The notes: generated by a model from the letters alone, not told the origin. A stretch of DNA of 64,000 nt from CBEULR01 sp965544035 (GCA_965544035.1 CBEULR010000001.1:1-64000), one strand, 5' to 3'. Shown: positions 27,146 to 35,998, counted from the stretch's first letter. Translations and numbers: made by a program.

Positions 27146-27582
27146 TTGCATACGTCGTCTTTGGCTGGTTCGAATGCCTGGCACTGCTGTTGCTTGGCTT
27201 AAGTCTCCTCGGTTCCCGATGGAACATCCCCAGATTGATAATTGCGGCAACCGTTCTTACAATCGGTGTAGGGATAGTGCGTAGTTTGGGCGTAGTGCTG
27301 GGCATTAATTCTATAGGATCAATCATAATTATGGCATTATGCTTGGCTATGGTTTTCCGTATACCATTCGGAAAATGTCTGGTAGTATCCAGTGTTTCTG
27401 TAGTGTTTTTGATTGTCTTGGAACTGATCGTCCTTGTACCGCTCACAAGTCTGGTTGACATGGGCGACAACAATAGTCTTTGGCTGCTGACTGGAATTCC
27501 CCACCTGGGATTGATATACTTTATCGCGTTTCTGCTGCACCGGAAACGTCTTCGCCTTTTTGACAGTTCTAATGAGACCTAA
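27142..27582 (+). CDS. Membrane protein of the agr locus
   Basis: A 146-residue protein made almost entirely of hydrophobic segments (about five helices: residues 4-22, 28-48, 54-70, 76-102, 115-135). No family is recognised. It overlaps agrD by 4 bases (ATGA) and precedes the kinase by 18 bases or so, so all are probably one operon. A role in sensing or peptide export can be imagined from position only. Confidence 0.75.
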   Translation: MIAYVVFGWFECLALLLLGLSLLGSRWNIPRLIIAATVLTIGVGIVRSLGVVLGINSIGSIIIMALCLAMVFRIPFGKCLVVSSVSVVFLIVLELIVLVPLTSLVDMGDNNSLWLLTGIPHLGLIYFIAFLLHRKRLRLFDSSNET

Positions 27583-27621
27583 AAACTGCCTTCTATTGGC
27601 TTGCCAAAAAGGATGAGGGAA

Positions 27622-29199
27622 GTGAAAAATGACGGATTAGTGAAAAGGCACATGGCCGGAATAATGGAGTATTCCTGGACAGCCCACTGCCTTTTTTTGA
27701 TGGCATGTTCGATTCCATTAATTACTGCTATTGCCGACAGCGTGCCTGCCGGCTATCCGCCCGAATTGAACGACCAGGCCTTCTATTTCTTCGGAAGAGT
27801 GGTTCCCTTAATTGCGCTAGCGGCCCTCCTGGTTTTTTGTCAGTTTAGAATGGTGCGCGGCAGACTTTCTACTCTTGATCATGTAGTTCTGGTCGGGATA
27901 ATCTGCTTGGGGATTCTGGCCTCGGTGCTGCACTATTCCAATTGGCTGTTGGCTCTTGTTCCGGTTGTCTTAGTCGGTCTGAACTATGGGAAGCGAGTTG
28001 CGGTTGCTCTGGCTGTCAGCCTCTGCTCGGTGATCACAATAGAAGCATACCTGTTGGACCGCTTACCTTCGCCCGAGGAATATCTGATATTTGTAATTGT
28101 TCTAGTCTCTACGGCCTATCTGGTAGGCGGAATCTATGGTGCCTGCCGTGAACTTATTCAACTGCTGGATCGCGAGAGGGTCACTTTTAAAAACTTGGTT
28201 GATGCTCTCCCGCTGGGAATTTGTGTTATCGGTGAACACGGAGTGGAGTATCGCAACCCCAATATAGGTGAGGTTGAGTCCAGGCTCTGCAGTTCCATAG
28301 TCTCCTCAGGTAGGATACCCGATATCGGTTCTAGTTCGGAGCAGGAATTTGAGGATCAGTATTATCGTATCTGCAGCACCAAGTTCCCCGCAGCGAACGG
28401 GGAAGGCAGAACCGTCCTGATTATTGAAAACCTGTCTGAGACCCGCAGGCTCCAAGACGAGATTCGCAAGTCGTCTTATATGGCAAGTGTCGGCGAAATG
28501 GCGGCTGGAGTGGCCCATGAAATCCGCAACCCGCTGGCGGTGATTAAGGGGTACATACAGCTGTTGTCGGAGAAGGCTGAGGAGACCAGGCTTAAGGACG
28601 TAAAACAGTACATGTATCTTGTGCTTGAGGAAATAGACCGACTTGGGGAGATCATCCGGAAGTTCTTGAACCTGGCCAAGCCCCAGGCTACAGAGAAGGT
28701 TCCGGTTAGCCTTCAACGGATGATATCTGATGTGCGGGAATTTTTGAAAACCGAGGCCCTTCGGCGGGACATAGATCTCAGCATCGAGGTTGACCCCGAT
28801 ATCCCTGAGCTGAACGCAGACCCGGCTGCTCTGAAGCAGGTTGTATTCAACCTGGTCCGAAATGCTTTTGATGCGGCAGGTCACGGTGGAAAGGTTAAGC
28901 TGCGGGCATACCGGGAATCCAAGTGGGCTTTTCTGGAGGTTGTCGACAACGGACCGGGCATACCCAAAGAGTTGTGGGAGAAGGTATTCATGCCCTTCTA
29001 TTCAACCGCAGAGACAGGTACCGGATTGGGTCTGGCAATATCCAGACGAATCGCGCTCGATCACGACGGCGTCCTAAGCGTGCGCTCTAAGCCGGGTAAT
29101 ACCAGATTCCTGCTTCAGATTCCCCTGCCTGAAGCCTGTGCCTCAGATTGCAAACCGGAACCCGGTTCAGTCGAAACCCCGGACGAGCAGGTCAAGTAG
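27622..29199 (+). CDS. Sensor histidine kinase (KinB-like, HisKA)
   Basis: About 525 residues. The N-terminal third has about six transmembrane helices. A short PAS-like segment follows ('FKNLVDALPLGICVIGEHGVEYRN'), then HisKA with 'VAHEIRNPLAVIKGYIQLL' (phospho-His) and HATPase_c with N box 'NLVRNAFDA', G1 'VVDNGPGIP' and G2 'GTGLGLAI'. This architecture is like sporulation kinases (KinB/KinD type) and unlike AgrC, whose kinase domain is HPK10 type. No response regulator gene follows. In-frame TTG 27601 or a later GTG are alternative starts. Confidence 0.87.
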   Translation: MKNDGLVKRHMAGIMEYSWTAHCLFLMACSIPLITAIADSVPAGYPPELNDQAFYFFGRVVPLIALAALLVFCQFRMVRGRLSTLDHVVLVGIICLGILASVLHYSNWLLALVPVVLVGLNYGKRVAVALAVSLCSVITIEAYLLDRLPSPEEYLIFVIVLVSTAYLVGGIYGACRELIQLLDRERVTFKNLVDALPLGICVIGEHGVEYRNPNIGEVESRLCSSIVSSGRIPDIGSSSEQEFEDQYYRICSTKFPAANGEGRTVLIIENLSETRRLQDEIRKSSYMASVGEMAAGVAHEIRNPLAVIKGYIQLLSEKAEETRLKDVKQYMYLVLEEIDRLGEIIRKFLNLAKPQATEKVPVSLQRMISDVREFLKTEALRRDIDLSIEVDPDIPELNADPAALKQVVFNLVRNAFDAAGHGGKVKLRAYRESKWAFLEVVDNGPGIPKELWEKVFMPFYSTAETGTGLGLAISRRIALDHDGVLSVRSKPGNTRFLLQIPLPEACASDCKPEPGSVETPDEQVK

Positions 29200-29619
29200 G
29201 ACCTCAGACAGTCCACCTCATTTCTTCACCCACTGGTTGGGTGCGGCATATGAAGAACTTCCAAATTATCTTTGGTATTGACTATTTACGGCCTCCAGTC
29301 GGCCGCACGGTAGAATTAAAGAAAGGTGGACCGCCAGCTTACTCATTCCTGTTCCAGACCGGTCAGTATGTATTATGAACCTTACCGCTGTCCAGTCCGG
29401 GCTATGATGGGCAACGAACCGGGCTTTGATCCCGCCTGTCACGTACATCGCCGGGGGCAGCACGTGAAAACTTATTTCAGCCTGCGACATCCGCAGTTGA
29501 TCAGCCACGGTTTTTGTGTTTTTCGGGGTAGAAGTGCCTGACACAGTACGGGTGGACTTCCCGAAGAAGCACCAAAGCTGAGCTGCGGAGGTGTAATCCG
29601 CCGCTTGAGAGGGTACCGG
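29200..29619. other. Non-coding stretch after the kinase gene
   Basis: About 400 bases without a convincing gene. A minus-strand frame (29544-29266) is open, but it has no ribosome site and unnatural composition. The motif GTGCCTGACAC near 29535 resembles the core of dispersed clostridial repeats; only one copy is seen here. Confidence 0.3.
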
Positions 29620-29757
29620 TTATCCCTGTTGATTGTTCTTGAAAGCAATCAGGTAGTAACGATTGCCCAAAGCGTGTTCCAGCTGGCGCAGTGCGGTGAT
29701 TTCGTCTTCGGACAAATCGGCCAGTGGCATCTGATCAAGCTTGTTTTCATTGTTCAT
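29620..29757 (-). CDS. Small conserved-looking protein, 45 residues
   Basis: The frame encodes 45 residues: a charged start, then 'LADLSEDEITALRQLEHALG' and 'NRYYLIAFKNNQQG'. A strong ribosome site GGAAAGGAGTTG lies 9 bases before the ATG. Helical 'LSEDEI..L..LE..LG..YLIAF' looks like small clostridial proteins of unknown function. It is divergent from the DUF5677-like gene. The opposite-strand frame over the same bases has no ribosome site. Confidence 0.65.
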   Translation of the reverse strand: MNNENKLDQMPLADLSEDEITALRQLEHALGNRYYLIAFKNNQQG

Positions 29758-29881
29758 CCTGGCTTCAACTCCTTTCCGGTCTTAGAATGTGCCCATTCAG
29801 ATGAAGTTACACATAATCACGCGGCGACTGGTTATGAATAGGATGTGCCCTGTATAATCTCAGCAGGAAAGGATTGGTAAC

Positions 29882-30664
29882 GTGACATCAGTCTACGAAC
29901 TGGCAAGCCGGATTGAAGACTTGGCCGAACGAATGGGTGATGTCAAGATCCAGGACGCGTCGGCGTATGACCGGGTGCTGCAGCTGTTTTTCTCAAGAGC
30001 AAGACGGACGTTTAAGGGAATACGTGTGCTCACAAATGAAAAGCTCGGGGAACCGGCCCTGATGCTGGTAAGACCTCTTTACGAGGATACCCTGAACCTG
30101 CTTTACATCGGCACCGACCCCGACCGGTTGGCACAGCTCTATCTTGATTACGCCTATATTCGCAACTACAAGTATCTTAAGTTCGTCGAGTCGGTCGATC
30201 CGGACGCGCTGCGTGACGAGGACCGTGCCACCATCACCGATGTAGAGGAAAGGTACAGGGCGCTCAAGGAGCGTTATCCCATGGCGAACAGTTGGAGCGG
30301 CCTGTCCATCACCGACACCGCCCGAAAGGTGCATATGGATGAGGCTCACCGGACGATTTACAAGGTCGCGTGCGATGTGACGCACGGAAACATATCGGGT
30401 GTGTACAATCTGCTGCTGGCTGAAGACAACAGATCGATCGGTGTTGAGGACGACAGTCCGGACGAACTGGCCGATACGGCGTTGGTGCTGGGACTGGCCT
30501 GCTTCAGGACGATTCTGGGCGAAGTCGACCGTCATTTCGGTCTCCAGCGCGCGGCCGACCTGCGTCAGCTCGGGGAAGACCTCAGCTCGATCATTCGCAC
30601 AACTCCCTGGCCCGAAGTGTCCGGAAAGCAGGAGCCGGTGAAAGCATTTCAGCTGCAGCAATAG
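29882..30664 (+). CDS. DUF5677-like protein
   Basis: A 260-residue alpha-helical cytosolic protein. The central pattern 'LVRPLYEDTLNLLYIG' and 'YKVACDVTHGNISGVYNLL' (Arg-Glu and His motifs in helices) resembles the DUF5677 family of unknown function. The GTG start follows CAGGAAAGGA. A TATAAT at 29852-29857 may be its -10. Confidence 0.6.
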   Translation: MTSVYELASRIEDLAERMGDVKIQDASAYDRVLQLFFSRARRTFKGIRVLTNEKLGEPALMLVRPLYEDTLNLLYIGTDPDRLAQLYLDYAYIRNYKYLKFVESVDPDALRDEDRATITDVEERYRALKERYPMANSWSGLSITDTARKVHMDEAHRTIYKVACDVTHGNISGVYNLLLAEDNRSIGVEDDSPDELADTALVLGLACFRTILGEVDRHFGLQRAADLRQLGEDLSSIIRTTPWPEVSGKQEPVKAFQLQQ

Positions 30665-30692
30665 CATATGGTGGATACAGGGTGATGCCGTA

Positions 30693-31619
30693 ATGGCGCT
30701 GCAGAAACCGCGGGGGCTGGTTCCCGGGAGCGTGCTCGGAGTGGTTGCTCCGGCGGGATGCCCGTACGATGCCGAGTCGGTCGAAAGGGGAGTACAGCGT
30801 CTCGAAGGACTAGGGTTTCGGACGGTGATGGGTAGGTTTTCGGGCCGGAAGACAGGTTATCTGGCCGGCACCGATCGTGAACGCGCTGCCGATCTGATGG
30901 AAATGTTCACCGACCCGCATATCGATGGCATCATCTGTCTGCGAGGCGGCTATGGGTGCATGCGACTGATACCTTACCTGGATTTTCGACTGATCGCCAA
31001 GAACGCGAAAGTATTTGTGGGGTTCAGCGACATCACCGCTCTGCATCTGGCCATCCACCGGTTCAGCAATTTGGTGACCTTCCACGGCCCGATGGTGGCA
31101 ACTGACTTCGGCGGCGGCGCAACCGCATTCACGATCGAACAGTTTATGAAGGCCATTATGCGTTACGGCCGCATCGGAAGAATCGACCCGCCCGGTGAGC
31201 GAGAAATCACTACCGTGGTTGGGGGAGTAGCGAAAGGGCCGCTTATCGGAGGAAACTTGACGCTGGTCACAGCAGGATTGGGCACGGGTTTTGAAATTGA
31301 GACGGCGGGAAGGATTCTGTTCTTGGAGGAGACAGGCGAAGAGGCATACCGGGTGGACCGGATGCTTACACAGCTGAGACTGGCCGGGAAACTGCAGAGC
31401 GCTGCCGGCATCGTGTTCGGCCACTCGGCGGGGAAGGAGAGTCGGGGCGTCGGCCTCGAGGAAGTCGTGGGTGAAGTGCTGCAAGAGGCCGGGGTACCGG
31501 CAGTGTATGGCCTTCCGATCGGGCACGAAGCGGATAAAGTGACACTGCCGCTTGGTGTATGCGCCGAGCTTGATGCTTCTGCCGGCCGGTTGACGGTAAC
31601 GGAGTCGGGGGTGATCTGA
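30693..31619 (+). CDS. ldcA: LD-carboxypeptidase (S66 family)
   Basis: A 308-residue serine peptidase of family S66. It cleaves the terminal D-residue from the muramoyl-tetrapeptide in wall recycling; relatives (MccF) act on microcins. Motifs are 'VVAPAGCPYDAESVERG' at the N-terminus, 'GIICLRGGYG' (about 73), the nucleophile 'FVGFSDITALHL' (about 109), 'PLIGGNLTLV' (about 186) and the late Glu/His pair 'LPIGHEADKVTLPLG'. It lies 28 bases after the DUF5677-like gene. Confidence 0.93.
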   Translation: MALQKPRGLVPGSVLGVVAPAGCPYDAESVERGVQRLEGLGFRTVMGRFSGRKTGYLAGTDRERAADLMEMFTDPHIDGIICLRGGYGCMRLIPYLDFRLIAKNAKVFVGFSDITALHLAIHRFSNLVTFHGPMVATDFGGGATAFTIEQFMKAIMRYGRIGRIDPPGEREITTVVGGVAKGPLIGGNLTLVTAGLGTGFEIETAGRILFLEETGEEAYRVDRMLTQLRLAGKLQSAAGIVFGHSAGKESRGVGLEEVVGEVLQEAGVPAVYGLPIGHEADKVTLPLGVCAELDASAGRLTVTESGVI

Positions 31620-31632
31620 CCAAGGTCGTCTC

Positions 31633-31661
31633 TTGGCCGGGGCGACGCGATTTGGTATAAT
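31633..31661 (+). promoter_or_regulatory. Predicted sigma-A promoter
   Basis: TTGGCC and TATAAT are separated by 17 bases, about 30 bases before the next ATG. Confidence 0.6.
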
Positions 31662-31692
31662 CATATTGAACACATTTACGAGGGGATGAGAA

Positions 31693-32016
31693 ATGTCTTC
31701 CAAAGGTAAAGAGGAACCTCCAGGACCGGAGATTATCGTAGAACGTCCCAGATCCGGGCATCGCAGAGCAGGGGATGAAACCCTGAAGACCTATGTGCGC
31801 GAGTACCAGTCGGGTTCCGGAAAAGGCATCGCCTACAGTTACGTCTATTACGGACCCAAGAAGGACCGATTGTCCTCGGTGAAGCTGGGATTAGGGCTGG
31901 CGGCCCTGATGGCCGGGCTGTTCCTTATCGTAGTGCTCGGAGGGCTGATCTTTCTGGGATTGTTCGCGGTGCTCGTGGTCTTGGCAGCCATCGGTCGAAT
32001 CCTTGGACGCGGATAG
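31693..32016 (+). CDS. Small membrane protein of unknown function
   Basis: A 107-residue protein. The first 65 residues are charged and soluble ('TLKTYVREYQSGSGKGIAYSYVYYGPKKDR'), followed by a long hydrophobic hairpin (about residues 68-103). No family is recognised. It is monocistronic, with a promoter just upstream and a terminator just downstream. GAGGGGATGAG serves as ribosome site. Confidence 0.75.
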   Translation: MSSKGKEEPPGPEIIVERPRSGHRRAGDETLKTYVREYQSGSGKGIAYSYVYYGPKKDRLSSVKLGLGLAALMAGLFLIVVLGGLIFLGLFAVLVVLAAIGRILGRG

Positions 32017-32032
32017 CAAGTGAGTTCGTAGC

Positions 32033-32056
32033 ACTCCCGGTATGCCGGGAGTTTTT
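32033..32056 (+). terminator. Intrinsic terminator
   Basis: CTCCCGG / CCGGGAG with a TATG loop is followed by TTTTTC. Confidence 0.8.
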
Positions 32057-32123
32057 CTTTTTATGTGGATTATATTGCCGATTAATGGTAGACTACTGCA
32101 AGAGACTATCTGGAGGTGAGGCA

Positions 32124-32621
32124 ATGGATGCGATAACAGCAATCAGAAAAAGGAGAAGCGTAAGGCGGTACGAACCCCGTAAGCTGGCCCGCAGCACGGT
32201 AGAGGAAATCATCGACTGCGGTCGACTGGCTGCGACTGCGAACAACAAGCAACCCTGGTTGTTCGTGGCTGTGGCTAATGAGGAGAGACGGAAGCAGATC
32301 GCTGCGGTCACCGATTATGGAAAGTTCATCGCGGAAGCTCCGGTGTGTATCGCTGTGTTTTGTAAGAAGGCGGAAAAGTATTATCTTGAGGACGGTGCGG
32401 CAGCGACGCAGAATATCCTTGTGGCGGCTAATGCGCTCGGCGTGGGCACCTGTTGGGTAGCCGGAGACAAGAAAGCGTATGCGGAAGATGTGCGTCTGAT
32501 GCTGAACGTTCCCGATGAATATACCCTGGTATCACTGGTATCCTTGGGGTATCCGGCCGATAACGGGGGAAGGGTCAAGAAGAAAACCCTGGACGAGGTC
32601 ATGCGTTGGGAGAAATACTAA
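32124..32621 (+). CDS. Nitroreductase family protein
   Basis: A 165-residue FMN-dependent nitroreductase-fold protein. 'AIRKRRSVRRYEPRKLARSTVEEII' near the N-terminus binds FMN phosphate, 'AATANNKQPWLFVAV' follows, and 'DGAAATQNILVAANALGVGTCWVAG' is the central FMN motif. Substrate is unknown; such enzymes reduce nitroaromatics or quinones with NAD(P)H. The ATG at 32124 follows TGGAGGTGAGG and is preferred to an upstream in-frame ATG. Confidence 0.92.
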   Translation: MDAITAIRKRRSVRRYEPRKLARSTVEEIIDCGRLAATANNKQPWLFVAVANEERRKQIAAVTDYGKFIAEAPVCIAVFCKKAEKYYLEDGAAATQNILVAANALGVGTCWVAGDKKAYAEDVRLMLNVPDEYTLVSLVSLGYPADNGGRVKKKTLDEVMRWEKY

Positions 32622-32634
32622 ACACCGGGGCATC

Positions 32635-32850
32635 CTAAGAACTATTCTTGTCTCCTTCGAGAACATTGCTCCCGCACTTGGGACAGTGGTATTCGGTTAG
32701 CTCCCTGCTGATTCGCTCCTCTTCACCGCATTGCGGACAGCGCACCAGATGTGTGAAGCGAGAATAGAGGAATGTGGCGAACCCGATCACAGCGATAACC
32801 AGCAGGAGCATGAGCAAGAGGTTTACCCACGGATTCATCAGGAGATTCAT
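32635..32850 (-). CDS. Small membrane protein with a zinc ribbon
   Basis: About 71 residues: one transmembrane helix (residues 8-27), then a C-terminal zinc ribbon 'RCPQCGEEERISRELTEYHCPKCG' whose two CxxC knuckles are intact. The frame is open 43 codons further upstream, but that part looks non-coding, so the ATG at 32850 is preferred. Function unknown. Confidence 0.6.
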   Translation of the reverse strand: MNLLMNPWVNLLLMLLLVIAVIGFATFLYSRFTHLVRCPQCGEEERISRELTEYHCPKCGSNVLEGDKNSS

Positions 32851-32993
32851 TGACCACAACACCTTCGGTATTTTTTTTGGCGACCGATGCTCTGCTCGGT
32901 CGCTTCGGCATATACGGACCGTTGCCCTGTTGAGTATATTCCCCTTCGTGATTATTCCCGGATATCCTTCAAGGTTCACAATTCACAATCCGG

Positions 32994-33839
32994 TTAATCA
33001 ATAGGATCGATAAAGGGAAGGGGTTCATTCTCACCTCGAATCTCATGACTAACCCCTTGTGCATAGTGGGACGGGATTTCCTCCAGGATGACGCGGTCGG
33101 ATTGCCATTTAACATGCATACCCATAAGATTGGCAAGATCACGCAGGGGGACGACGTGGGTCCCGCGGTCCACACGGCATATGCCTTCGGGGACCGCGAG
33201 ACCGTTGACATAGGCCGTGCCCTGCTGCCATTCCACAGTTCCACCGAGCGCTTCCGCCATACGACGCAGAAAGACCACCGTTCTGTCATCCTCAAGCCAA
33301 CCGAATCCGACCAGGCGATCGCGATGGTGGATCTGGATCATCGGAACCAACACAATCTCGACCTTCTCCAGCGTGGCCCGGGCTCTCACAATCAAAGGAG
33401 TCCTCGTATTATTTCGGAATTTCAAATCCGCCGAGGGCCACCACACCGAGGCGTCCATCCCCGGCGCCGTGTAAGATACCCGGAAACTGTGCGGATAACG
33501 CTCAATTACGGGGAGTCCGGCCTCAAGCGCCGCCTGATAAACAGCGGTTGAGGTGCGGCAGACCCCGCCCCCGACGGTGTAAAGGGTTTTCCCTCCGGAG
33601 ACGGCCAGGCCGGTGATGAAGCCCTTGTCGGGGGTGCGAGGACCGACGGCGTTATTATAGGAAAACACCTGCCCAGGCTCGATTACATAGCCGTCCAGCA
33701 GTTCGGCGGCGCGCATCGCGTTGTGGCGGTTTCCGTAGTGAGTGTCCGGTTCGTGGATGACGACGGCGGCTTCTCCGGGAGTCGAAATCAAAAGAAGCAG
33801 GATGATGGTAATGAGGATGAGGGTCCGTTTCAACGCCAT
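32994..33839 (-). CDS. VanW-like exported protein with copper-amine-oxidase-like domain
   Basis: About 281 residues with a signal peptide (residues 1-25). The VanW-like domain is clear from 'RAAELLDGYVIEPGQVFSYN', 'GPRTPDKGF', 'GGGVCRTSTAVYQAALEAGL' and 'DASVWWPSADLKFRNNT'. The C-terminal about 70 residues ('VPLRDLANLMG..VKWQ') form a copper-amine-oxidase N-terminal-like repeat common in secreted clostridial proteins. VanW-like proteins are linked to the cell wall but lack a defined activity. GGGAGG lies just before the ATG at 33839. Confidence 0.87.
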   Translation of the reverse strand: MALKRTLILITIILLLLISTPGEAAVVIHEPDTHYGNRHNAMRAAELLDGYVIEPGQVFSYNNAVGPRTPDKGFITGLAVSGGKTLYTVGGGVCRTSTAVYQAALEAGLPVIERYPHSFRVSYTAPGMDASVWWPSADLKFRNNTRTPLIVRARATLEKVEIVLVPMIQIHHRDRLVGFGWLEDDRTVVFLRRMAEALGGTVEWQQGTAYVNGLAVPEGICRVDRGTHVVPLRDLANLMGMHVKWQSDRVILEEIPSHYAQGVSHEIRGENEPLPFIDPID

Positions 33840-33975
33840 CTGGCCTCCCTGCATCTGGTAACAGATTCCATGTCAGTGTATGCAGGGATGCCATATTATG
33901 TCAACGGTTAATAATGTAGGTACGTGTCTATATGATGAAATCCTTTTTTGCCAAGTTGCCGGTGAGAAATAGCAA

Positions 33976-33998
33976 CAAAAAACTCCCGTTTACGGGAG
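33976..33998 (-). terminator. Terminator of tRNA-Leu
   Basis: Read on the minus strand, CTCCCG-TAAA-CGGGAG is followed by a run of T. It lies about 18 bases past the tRNA 3' end. Confidence 0.8.
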
Positions 33999-34015
33999 AT
34001 CCTGATTACTTGCAT

Positions 34016-34102
34016 TGGTGCGGCAGAGAGGACTTGAACCTCCACGTCCGTAATGGACACTAGATCCTGAATCTAGCGCGTCTGCCATTCCGCCACTGCC
34101 GC
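34016..34102 (-). tRNA. tRNA-Leu (anticodon CAG)
   Basis: A complete class II tRNA. The acceptor GCGGCAG / CTGCCGC is closed, the anticodon stem CTAGA / TCTAG encloses TTCAGGA (anticodon CAG), and a long variable arm (GTGTCC...GGACGTG) is present. The T-arm contains GGTTCAAGTCC, and the 3' CCA is encoded. Confidence 0.95.
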
Positions 34103-34125
34103 ACGGTATTATCGCTACAAGCGAT

Positions 34126-34154
34126 ATGATAGCACACCGCACCGCCCTTGTCAA
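34126..34154 (-). promoter_or_regulatory. Promoter of tRNA-Leu
   Basis: On the minus strand TTGACA is followed after 17 bases by TATCAT, about 24 bases before the tRNA. The upstream edge of the -35 box touches the IS target duplication. Confidence 0.75.
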
Positions 34155-34173
34155 ACCCATTAATCCGAGGGTG
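34154..34173. repeat. Target-site duplication, left copy
   Basis: The 20-base sequence AACCCATTAATCCGAGGGTG occurs here and again at 35681-35700, exactly flanking the IS. Confidence 0.8.
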
Positions 34174-35680
34174 TAATCGGTCTGTGATATTGTCACCCTG
34201 TAATCGGTCTGAGAAAATGTCACCCATGAAGGGAGATATTTTCTTGTCAGACAAAGAAGCCAGAAGGGTCTATGTCATTGAGCAACTCATCAAGGGAAAA
34301 ATCACGGTTAAACAAGCCGCTGTGCTTCTCGGGCTTAGTGACCGCCAAATCAAGCGCCTCAAGAAGGGAGTGCAAGAAAAAGGGGTGGGTTTTCTAGCCC
34401 ACGGAAATCGGGGGCGGAAACCAAAACACGCTATCGACGAGAACACTCGCAATTTGATACTTACCTTGGCTACCGGCCAGTTGCGCGATGCAAGCTGTGA
34501 ACACATAGCTGAACTGCTCTTTGAACTCCATCGAATAAAGGTTTCACCGCGCACCACAAGGCGTGTCCTGGCACAAGCCGGGATCCGGCTGCACAAGCGA
34601 AAGGTGTGCCGCAAAAGGCGCTCCCGCGAAAGGATGGCCCAGGAAGGGCTTTTGGTCCAAGGTGATGCCAGCCCCTTATACCTGGTTTGAGGAGCGGGGC
34701 CCGAAGGCAAGTCTGCACGGGTTTATAGATGATGCCACGGGCAAGGTTCTGGCCCTGTATTTCCGTCCCCAAGAGGACCTTTTGGGCTACTTCCAGGTGC
34801 TAAGCCAAATGGTGTTGGACTACGGCATTCCACAGAGCTTGTATACAGACCGCCATTCGATTTTCTTCTCGCCAAAGAAAGACAAGCTGTCGATCGAGGA
34901 GGAACTAACCGGGAAAACAGTGGCCCTGACACAGTTTGGCAAGGCCCTGGACGAGCTGGGGATTAACCACATTGCCGCCCGTTCCCCCGAGGCCAAGGGC
35001 CGGATTGAACGGCTTTGGAGAACGCTTCAGAGCCGCTTGGTGGTTGAGCTGCGTTTACATAATATCTGCGGTATTGATGAGGCTAATGCCTTCCTTCCCG
35101 GGTTCATCGATCGGTTTAACCGGCGCTTTGCCGTGGAGCCTAGTGATCCTGTATCGGCTTTTGTACCCGCCCCCACAAAAGATGTTTTAAACCGGATCAT
35201 TGCTTATCGGGATGAGCGCCGGGCCACCAAGGGCTCAACCATCTCATACCTGGGAAGGACCTATCAGCTTATTGATGCCCGGGGCCAGGCGGTCGCCTTG
35301 ACCCCGCGCAGCAAGGTCGTTGTCCTAACTCACTTGGATGGTTCGATAAGCGCCGTTAACCAGAATAAGTATTATGGGCTGCGGGTGTTTAATCCCCCGA
35401 AGGCCAAGCCCGAGACAACCGTATCGAAAACGCCGCCAAAGCCGGCCGTACCGGCGCCGGATCATCCTTGGCGGCGTATGTCAATAAAACCGCCGTATTC
35501 AAACGACCCGGTGGAGGACTACTTCCGGCGTTGGGAGCATAGACACTTTGGGTCGCTGTAAAACTTGTTTTCAAAGACCGGGAAACGGTATCACCATTGA
35601 CCAAAACATGTCTATAAGGGGTGACATTTTCTCAGGCCACTTAAGCGTGTTTTAGGGTGACATTTTCACTGTCCGTTGAC
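34174..35680 (+). mobile_element. Insertion sequence, ISNCY/IS1202-like
   Basis: An element of about 1.5 kb bounded by 20-base direct repeats. Each end carries two related copies of a motif ending in TGTCACCC: left at about 34180-34199 and 34208-34225, inverted at the right at about 35620-35638 and 35654-35672. These form the imperfect terminal and subterminal inverted repeats. One transposase gene fills the interior. The long target duplication fits what is known of IS1202-group elements. Confidence 0.85.
34244..35561 (+). pseudogene. DDE transposase, frameshifted
   Basis: An N-terminal helix-turn-helix part ('YVIEQLIKGKITVKQAAVLLGLSDRQIKRL') in one frame stops at 34690. The rest continues in the +1 frame from 'YTWFEERGPKASLHGFIDDATG' to 35561. 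The DDE residues are visible: Asp in 'VQGDASP', Asp in 'LYTDRHSIFF', and Glu in 'KGRIERLW'. The break coincides with a CCCC run (34672-34675), where one C fewer would restore 'DASPYTWFEERG'. This is either a one-base inactivating insertion or a site of programmed frameshifting. TTG 34244, behind GGGAG, is the likely start. Confidence 0.8.
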
Positions 35681-35700
35681 AACCCATTAATCCGAGGGTG
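35681..35700. repeat. Target-site duplication, right copy
   Basis: An exact copy of the 20-base repeat at 34154-34173, immediately after the right inverted repeat of the IS. Confidence 0.8.
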
Positions 35701-35998
35701 CGTTCAAGATAACCCGGACAACTTTTCCTATCGAAGGGACCTGATTGTGATTGTTCTTTTGGGTTACCAGATGACCGGTCCAGCCGAGATAATTAGTTTA
35801 AGCGAATTCGTTGGAGTTGGGAAGTCGGCTCCGGACGATGGCGGGGGGATGAGGCGGGGATAAACGGGCATCTTAAAAAAAGAGAGACTGAATAGTCTCT
35901 CGCAATGAGGTTGCGTCTGCGCCCCTAACGTATTGCGCTACCATAATATGTACTCGGTGGCCGATTTGTTCCAGTACAGAATGTTTCCACATTTATAC
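35701..35998. other. Non-coding region between the IS and the NifU-like gene
   Basis: No gene is recognised. The region holds a minus-strand terminator (35874-35901). To its right is unassigned sequence that might be a small minus-strand transcript; no tRNA or known RNA could be folded from it. Confidence 0.4.
35874..35901 (-). terminator. Orphan minus-strand terminator
   Basis: On the minus strand GAGAGACT-ATTC-AGTCTCTC is followed by seven T. No recognised minus-strand gene lies upstream of it. Confidence 0.7.

Noticed and set aside
29266..29544. Minus-strand ORF of 92 codons
   Set aside because: It has no ribosome site, no recognisable motif and lies in a low-information intergenic region.
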